Source: Bacteroidota bacterium
GTDB taxonomy: Bacteria; Bacteroidota; Bacteroidia; Flavobacteriales; Flavobacteriaceae
Direction of reading: 5' to 3'
Assembly (NCBI GenBank): GCA_022560715.1
Contig: JADFSQ010000037.1
Coordinates: 1-9,785 of the forward strand
Length of the DNA: 9,785 bases
Positions 5,542-9,785 of this stretch are shown one piece after another. How positions within the stretch are numbered: the first letter of the stretch is position 1; every line of letters begins with the position of its first letter. The translations under genes were made by a program, and so were the position numbers. Under the pieces are notes generated by a model. The model was not told the DNA's origin, searched no databases, and was given only the letters and a program-made list of their open reading frames with translations.

Positions 5542-7710
5542 ATGAAACCGACTTTCTATTTTATACTTGTAATTACTTTAATTTTTACTGCTTGCAAAAC
5601 TAACGATGAGAAAAAACCATACCAATCTGTTGAAGCTCCAATAGCTAAAAAAGTAGCTGAAGAATTAACTATTCACGACGATACTCGTATTGATAATTAT
5701 TTTTGGATGCGCTTAAGTGATGCACAAAAAAATGCTGAAACTCCAGATGCACAAACACAAGATGTATTGGATTACTTAAATGCTGAAAACGAGTATTTGG
5801 ATAAAATAATGAAACATACCGAAAGGCTTCAGGAAAAATTATACGATGAAATTGTTGGTCGTATTAAAAAAGACGATACCTCTGTTCCAGTAAAAAACAA
5901 TGGTTATTTATATTATACACGATTTGAAGAAGGTGGAGACTACGCTTTGTATTGCAGAAAAAAGGCAGAAGGCGATAAAGAAGGTAACGAAGAAATAATA
6001 TTGAATGGTCCGGAAATGGCGGGAGGTTATGCGTATTATGGTATTGGAAGTCGCTCGATAAGTATGGATAATAAATTAATGGCTTTCGGAATTGATACCG
6101 TTTCAAGACGACGATATACTATTCATTTTAAAAACCTAGAAACAGGAGAGCTATTACCTGACAAATTGAGCAATACTACTGGCAGTGCTACTTGGGCAAA
6201 CGATAATAAAACAGTTTTCTATACAACCAAAGATCCAGAAACTTTACGATCCTATAAAATATATAAGCATGTTTTAGGTACAAATCAATCAGAAGATGTA
6301 TTGGTGTTCGAAGAAAAAGATGATACGTTTAGATGTGGAGTTTTTAAATCAAAATCTAACAAATATTTAATGATAGGCAGTTTTCAAACACTATCTTCAG
6401 AACTTCGGTTTCTTGATGCCAATACACCAAATGGAGAATTTAAAATTATTCAGCCCAGAGAAAAAGATTTAGTATATAGAGTCGATCATTATGAAGACTC
6501 ATTTTATATTCGTACCAATCTTGATGCAAAAAATTTTCGTTTGGTAAAAACACCAATTACAGCTACTACCAAAGAAAACTGGGTTGATGTTATTCCGCAT
6601 AGAGACGATATCTTTTTTCAAGGCTTTGATATTTTCAAAAATTATTTAGTTGCACAAGAACGCATAAACGGACTACGAACAATTCGAGTTATAAATTGGG
6701 ATGGTAATGAATATTATATACCGTTTAATGATCCTGCATATTTGGCGCGACCAACTTCTAATTTAGATTTCGATACCAATATTCTTCGTTATAATTATAC
6801 TTCTTTTACTACTCCAAACAGTACTTACGATTATAATATGGATACCAAAGAGCAAGTTTTGTTAAAACAAGAAGAAGTATTAGGAGGTAATTTTTCTGTA
6901 GATGATTATGTTTCAGAGCGACTATATGCAACTGCAAACGATGGTACTAAAATTCCAATTTCGCTGGTCTATAAAAAAGGGGTTGAAAGAAATAGTGATA
7001 CGCCATTGTTGTTATATGCCTACGGATCGTATGGAAGTAGTAGAGAGCCTACATTTAGTTCCAGCAGATTGAGTTTGTTAGACAGAGGTTTTGTGTATGC
7101 ACTTGCACATATTCGAGGTGGGCAAGAAATGGGACGCTATTGGTATGAAGAAGGAAAACTGCTGAAAAAGAAAAATACATTTACCGATTTTATAGATTGC
7201 GGAGAATTTTTAATTGCTGAAGGATTTACAAGTAGCGACCACTTATATGCTTATGGTGGAAGTGCAGGAGGATTGCTTATGGGAGCGATTTTAAATATGA
7301 AACCAGAGCTATGGAATGGTGTTATTGCAGCTGTTCCGTTTGTTGATGTGGTTTCTACAATGCTGGACGAAACCATACCATTAACTACGTTTGAATTTGA
7401 TGAATGGGGGAATCCGAAAGACAAAGAATACTACGATTATATGAAATCGTATTCACCTTATGATAATGTTGAAGCAAAGGACTATCCAAATATTTTAATT
7501 ACAACAGGCTATTGGGACAGCCAGGTACAATATTGGGAACCTGCAAAATGGATTGCCAAACTACGTGATTTAAAAACCGATGACAATCTTCTTATAATGG
7601 ATTGCAATATGGATGTTGGACATGGTGGTGCATCAGGACGTTTTGAACGCTACAAGCGAACTGCATTAAATTATGCGTTTATATTTGATTTGGAAGGGAT
7701 TACGGAATAA
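5542..7710 (+). CDS. S9A oligopeptidase (oligopeptidase B-like), lipoprotein
   Basis: This serine peptidase of the prolyl oligopeptidase family cleaves short peptides inside a propeller-gated cavity. The 722 residues begin with a lipoprotein signal: hydrophobic core at about 5-15 and FTAC ending at Cys18, followed by KTNDEKK. A beta-propeller covers about residues 30-450 and the alpha/beta hydrolase domain about 460-722. The catalytic triad is Ser574 in GGSAGG, Asp659 in DSQVQYWEPAKW and His694 in GHGGASGRF. RGGQEMGRYWYEEGK (525-539) and YWEPAKW are oligopeptidase B-like rather than classical prolyl oligopeptidase, which hints at cleavage after basic residues. Family members annotated as prolyl oligopeptidase are the main alternative. 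E. coli oligopeptidase B (686 residues) is cytosolic; this one carries an export signal. It is divergent from the dipeptidase, and its transcript probably ends at the hairpin at 7722-7740. Confidence 0.92.
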   Translation: MKPTFYFILVITLIFTACKTNDEKKPYQSVEAPIAKKVAEELTIHDDTRIDNYFWMRLSDAQKNAETPDAQTQDVLDYLNAENEYLDKIMKHTERLQEKLYDEIVGRIKKDDTSVPVKNNGYLYYTRFEEGGDYALYCRKKAEGDKEGNEEIILNGPEMAGGYAYYGIGSRSISMDNKLMAFGIDTVSRRRYTIHFKNLETGELLPDKLSNTTGSATWANDNKTVFYTTKDPETLRSYKIYKHVLGTNQSEDVLVFEEKDDTFRCGVFKSKSNKYLMIGSFQTLSSELRFLDANTPNGEFKIIQPREKDLVYRVDHYEDSFYIRTNLDAKNFRLVKTPITATTKENWVDVIPHRDDIFFQGFDIFKNYLVAQERINGLRTIRVINWDGNEYYIPFNDPAYLARPTSNLDFDTNILRYNYTSFTTPNSTYDYNMDTKEQVLLKQEEVLGGNFSVDDYVSERLYATANDGTKIPISLVYKKGVERNSDTPLLLYAYGSYGSSREPTFSSSRLSLLDRGFVYALAHIRGGQEMGRYWYEEGKLLKKKNTFTDFIDCGEFLIAEGFTSSDHLYAYGGSAGGLLMGAILNMKPELWNGVIAAVPFVDVVSTMLDETIPLTTFEFDEWGNPKDKEYYDYMKSYSPYDNVEAKDYPNILITTGYWDSQVQYWEPAKWIAKLRDLKTDDNLLIMDCNMDVGHGGASGRFERYKRTALNYAFIFDLEGITE

Positions 7711-7721
7711 ATTATGAAAAA

Positions 7722-7740
7722 CCAAGAATTTTATTCTTGG
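7722..7740. terminator. Bidirectional hairpin terminator
   Basis: CCAAGAAT (7722-7729) and ATTCTTGG (7733-7740) form a perfect 8-base-pair stem with a 3-base loop. It lies 11 bases after the oligopeptidase stop and 9 bases after the ExbD stop on the other strand. On the minus strand a T-run follows the stem, giving a classic intrinsic terminator for the ExbD gene. On the plus strand CTTATTTAATT follows, a weaker tract for the oligopeptidase gene. Confidence 0.75.
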
Positions 7741-7749
7741 CTTATTTAA

Positions 7750-8298
7750 TTATTTAGTTTCAGCTTCCGAAATAACAAAAGGATAAGCGTTTCTGATAAT
7801 TTTAATTTCTTCTGGAGTTAAATCTTTAACAGGTTTGCTAAATTTATTTAAAGCAAACACTTTCCGAAGTTCAGAATATGCTTTAGTTAATTCATCCTGT
7901 ACTTTTATAAATAATTCATAAGAGGTTTGTCTATCATTTTGAAGAGAAATAATGGCTTCTTTTGGATTATCAGATAGTGTTGTTACTTTAGTTCCTTTAC
8001 AATATGTGCAACTATTATCGCCATTATTGTCTAAAAAGTTTTTAGCAATATCTTTTAATTCTTCGATTGCTATAAGCTTATCTTCAACCATTATTTCTTG
8101 CTTACTATTTAAAACAATTCTTAAAATATTTCGTTCGTTTTTTTTAACATTACATTCCGTTCCAGGAGGACAATTTCTAGGTAATTTTCTGCTAATGCCT
8201 TCATCTTTTGCCATTGTTGTTGTTACCAAGAAAAAGATAAGCAATAAAAATGCAATGTCTGCCATTGAACCTGCATTTACTTGTGGTGCTGCTCTCAT
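7750..8298 (-). CDS. ExbD/TolR-family proton-channel subunit
   Basis: ExbD/TolR proteins work with ExbB/TolQ to use the proton gradient to power TonB or Tol machinery across the envelope. The 182-residue product has a short cytoplasmic start (MRAAPQVNAGS) and one membrane helix at about 13-29. That helix carries the proton-conducting Asp14 in SMADIAFLLLIFFLVTT. A periplasmic domain of about 150 residues follows. Four cysteines (43, 49, 97 and 100, the last two as CTYC) lie on the periplasmic side and could form disulfides or bind metal. The C-terminus extends past the usual domain, with a helix-rich segment at about 125-150 and PEEIKIIRNAYPF at 162-174. No ExbB or TonB gene is adjacent: terminators at 7722-7740 and 8355-8382 isolate this gene, and it has its own promoter box. 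Its partner must be encoded elsewhere. Confidence 0.9.
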   Translation of the reverse strand: MRAAPQVNAGSMADIAFLLLIFFLVTTTMAKDEGISRKLPRNCPPGTECNVKKNERNILRIVLNSKQEIMVEDKLIAIEELKDIAKNFLDNNGDNSCTYCKGTKVTTLSDNPKEAIISLQNDRQTSYELFIKVQDELTKAYSELRKVFALNKFSKPVKDLTPEEIKIIRNAYPFVISEAETK

Positions 8299-8336
8299 AA
8301 TTATAAATTTTAGATGTTAATATAATTGAGAGGTCT

Positions 8337-8344
8337 CAAAAATA
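8337..8344 (-). promoter_or_regulatory. -7 promoter box for the ExbD gene
   Basis: Minus-strand TATTTTTG is an exact TAnnTTTG match, 38 bases before the ATG at 8298. It begins 10 bases beyond the terminator hairpin of the upstream gene. This supports independent transcription of the ExbD gene. Confidence 0.45.
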
Positions 8345-8354
8345 ATACCATAAA

Positions 8355-8382
8355 AAAGCCTGAATTGTAATATTCAGGCTTT
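8355..8382 (-). terminator. Intrinsic terminator after the four-helix membrane gene
   Basis: AAAGCCTGAAT (8355-8365) pairs perfectly with ATTCAGGCTTT (8372-8382) around a 6-base loop, an 11-base-pair stem. On the minus strand the stem runs directly into a T-run (six T in all, 8352-8357 reversed). It lies 33 bases past the stop at 8416. It separates this gene from the ExbD gene. Confidence 0.8.
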
Positions 8383-8415
8383 AGAGATATAAATTGATTT
8401 TAAGTGATTAAACTT

Positions 8416-8835
8416 TTAACAATTGTATTTTTTAGAATACCAAATTAAAAATGCTGCGACAACAATTACTAGAGTTGGCATTAAATAAGCCATGGACACA
8501 CTAAAAACTTCTGGAGCATTGGTTCCAAACATCCAATATAGTTCATGAACAATTGCAGCTAAAAAAGACACTATAAATATTGATGCAGCTATTTCTTTGC
8601 GCATTAATAAGGCAATACAGCCTATTGCGCCAGCAAAAACTGCAATAGCAAATAAAGCAGTCATCCAAGTTGGTGAGTTTTCTAAAAACGCTAATTGTTC
8701 TGCGTTAAATTTATCCATTACAGATTGAGTTTTAAATGCTTGCATTAAATAATTTGCAACTCCCATTAAATTCCAAATAAGAGCAACAACGCCAATAATC
8801 CAAAAAGCGATTCCTGGTTTGCTTGTGTTTGTCAT
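8416..8835 (-). CDS. Four-helix integral membrane protein, function unknown
   Basis: The 139-residue product has four predicted membrane helices, at about residues 9-31, 55-78, 83-103 and 112-133. A charged loop (FKTQSVMDKFNAEQ) lies between the first two, and short loops join the others. The N-terminal pattern KPGIAFWIIGVVALIWNLMGV is one I associate with small Bacteroidota proteins sometimes labelled sugar transporter. Nothing in the sequence supports a transport role: there is no recognised substrate or energy-coupling motif, and 139 residues is small for a carrier. It ends with a basic tail and a terminal cysteine (KKYNC). It appears monocistronic, with a strong terminator after it. No exact promoter box was found upstream. 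Confidence 0.85.
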   Translation of the reverse strand: MTNTSKPGIAFWIIGVVALIWNLMGVANYLMQAFKTQSVMDKFNAEQLAFLENSPTWMTALFAIAVFAGAIGCIALLMRKEIAASIFIVSFLAAIVHELYWMFGTNAPEVFSVSMAYLMPTLVIVVAAFLIWYSKKYNC

Positions 8836-8943
8836 AATATTGTTTTTTAGTTAGTAAGAAGAATTTTTAATCTGTTTGTTTTCAGTAATTTAGTCAGAAA
8901 TTTTTAATAATGCAAAAGTTGACAACAAATAGTTTAAATTTAT

Positions 8944-8955
8944 CAGTAGTGTCCG
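8944..8955. mobile_element. Possible insertion-sequence end remnant
   Basis: CAGTAGTGTCCG resembles terminal sequences I recall from Bacteroidota insertion sequences. A minus-strand open stretch ending at a stop at 8894-8896 reads across it (frame includes LNKVLNSYSDTTDKF), as a decayed transposase tail might. No matching opposite end, target duplication or transposase domain is seen in the window, so this is a weak call. Confidence 0.2.
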
Positions 8956-9116
8956 AGTAAGAATTCAAAACTTTGTTTAGAGTACTAAATTCGACTAATT
9001 CAAGAGTTTTTATTTTAGAGAGTTTACTTTTTCATTATTTTGCCTTTGACTGTCGTTTTATTACAATTTTATGTTTTTATGATACGTATTGAACAGATTA
9101 ATTGTTAACTAAAAAC

Positions 9117-9153
9117 AAGTCTTTTTTCTTTGAGCGAAGTGGTCTTATATCTT
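9117..9153. repeat. Second dispersed repeat (AGCGNAGNGGTCTTA), copy 2
   Basis: AAGTCTT...TCTTTG followed by AGCGAAGTGGTCTTATATCTT mirrors 1421-1464 with about seven bases fewer in the middle. The last 21 bases match the first copy at 17 positions. It is in the same orientation as the first copy, 137 bases upstream of the rightward gene at 9290. Confidence 0.45.
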
Positions 9154-9289
9154 TTCTCGGATAATAATAATTTATTAATTGATTCATTTGTGTCTTTCTA
9201 AATTAATTGTGCAATGAATTAATTAAATCTTATTTCATTTGCAAAGATTATTTTTTTATTTTTAAAAATTAATTTAAACAGATAACACG

Positions 9290-9785
9290 ATGTTTATAGG
9301 TCATTATGCAGCAGCTTTCGCACTAAAAGGAAAAGAAAAAAACGCTTCACTTGGATTGCTTTTTATAGCTGTACAATTTGTCGATATTTTATTTTTTCCA
9401 TTTGTTCTGGCGGGAATAGAAAACTTAAAATTTGTTGAAGGTTTTACTGCTATTAACAATTTTAATATGGATTATTATCCATTTACACATGGATTGTTAG
9501 GTTCGCTGCTTTGGGCTGGATTGTTTTATATATTGTTCCGCTTTTTATTTTCTAAAAACAGCATTCACAAGAAAGCTATTGCATTAGTAATGGCTCTCGC
9601 TGTATTGTCGCATTGGTTTTCAGATTTAATTGTTCATACACCAGATTTACCTATTATAGTTGGTGATCCAAAATTCGGATTTGGCTTATGGAATAATAAA
9701 GTTTTAACCTTTACTGTTGAAGCTGTTTTACTAATTTTAGGATTATTCTATTATATAAAAAGAACTGTCGCTAATTCAAAATCTG
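9290..9785 (+). CDS. Polytopic membrane protein, partial (runs off right edge)
   Basis: An open frame from the ATG at 9290 continues 165 codons to the window edge with no stop, so the C-terminus is missing. It opens MFIGHYAAAFALKGKEKNAS and has hydrophobic helices at about residues 21-42, 66-86, 94-112 and 138-156. Polar residues sit in or near the membrane in a set pattern: His5, Asp32 in VDILFF, His67 in FTHGLLGS, then SHWFSDLIVHTPDLP with His108, Asp112, His116 and Asp119. This His/Asp arrangement recalls the DUF457-type proteins annotated as membrane-bound metal-dependent hydrolases. That assignment is tentative and no activity is implied. The start is supported by the family-like GHYAAA opening and by lack of a better upstream start. 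No terminator or partner gene is visible. Confidence 0.85.
   Translation, partial: MFIGHYAAAFALKGKEKNASLGLLFIAVQFVDILFFPFVLAGIENLKFVEGFTAINNFNMDYYPFTHGLLGSLLWAGLFYILFRFLFSKNSIHKKAIALVMALAVLSHWFSDLIVHTPDLPIIVGDPKFGFGLWNNKVLTFTVEAVLLILGLFYYIKRTVANSKS

Larger units (their letters stand above)
8836..9289. other. Gene-free intergenic region
   Basis: These 454 bases lie between a leftward and a rightward gene and should hold both promoters. I find no exact TAnnTTTG box; the nearest is TTCATTTG at 9234-9241, with a TTG at 9207-9209, for the rightward gene. The region includes CAGTAGTGTCCG (8944-8955), which looks like an insertion-sequence end. A 45-codon minus-strand open stretch without a start codon overlaps it (8894-9031). 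A copy of the second dispersed repeat (9117-9153) follows. Two AATTAATT boxes (9201-9208 and 9217-9224) are spaced 8 bases apart. No tRNA or other structured RNA was recognised. Confidence 0.55.

Noticed and set aside
7952..8320. Plus-strand 122-codon frame opposite the ExbD gene
   Set aside because: It is antisense to a clear ExbD/TolR protein, and its composition is what the reverse complement of that gene would give.
8894..9031. Minus-strand 45-codon stretch as a real small gene
   Set aside because: It is bounded by stops, has no ATG or plausible alternative start, and shows no recognisable domain. At most it is a transposase remnant.
1..9785. A new defence, secretion or mobile gene system
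   Set aside because: The recognised genes are housekeeping or envelope functions with individual promoters and mixed orientations. No toxin-antitoxin pair, nuclease-helicase set, CRISPR array, retron-like structure or integrase is visible.

Overview
The window looks like ordinary chromosome from a marine- or Flavobacteriaceae-type member of the Bacteroidota. The evidence is a low GC content by eye, no recognisable Shine-Dalgarno sequences, exact Bacteroidota-type -7 boxes (TAnnTTTG) upstream of most genes, lipoproteins with short Bacteroidota-style signal peptides, a fused E1 alpha/beta 2-oxo acid dehydrogenase, and short palindromic intergenic repeats. No ribosomal RNA, tRNA, CRISPR array, prophage or intact insertion sequence is visible.

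Layout from left to right. Positions 1-209 are non-coding and hold one copy of a 25-base dispersed repeat. Uracil-DNA glycosylase (ung, 210-875, +) overlaps tail-to-tail with a small predicted membrane protein (829-1011, -). Positions 1012-1498 are a gene-free, repeat-rich stretch with a 20-base perfect palindrome, the second copy of the 25-base repeat, a strong hairpin and one copy of a second dispersed repeat. An eIF1/SUI1-like (YciH-type) protein (1499-1828, -) is divergent from a fused E1 alpha/beta dehydrogenase (1963-3972, +). A REP-like composite palindrome (4002-4118) separates that gene from a convergent M19 membrane dipeptidase lipoprotein (4122-5438, -). The dipeptidase is divergent from an S9A oligopeptidase lipoprotein (5542-7710, +). 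A bidirectional hairpin terminator (7722-7740) divides it from a lone ExbD/TolR-type protein (7750-8298, -). A second hairpin terminator (8355-8382) follows a four-helix membrane protein (8416-8835, -). A 454-base gene-free stretch (8836-9289) leads to a membrane protein that runs off the right edge (9290-9785, +).

The genes do not form one operon: almost every one has its own promoter or faces its neighbour. The one clear functional pairing is the two divergent exported peptidases at 4122-7710. An oligopeptidase that trims peptides and a dipeptidase that finishes them share a 103-base promoter region, and both carry lipoprotein signals, so they probably act together in the cell envelope in peptide scavenging. 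The fused E1 enzyme would feed branched-chain amino-acid carbon into acyl-CoA, but its E2 and E3 partners are elsewhere. I found no convincing new multi-gene system. The least explained material is the antisense small gene at the end of ung, the orphan palindrome at 1120-1139, and the dispersed repeats.
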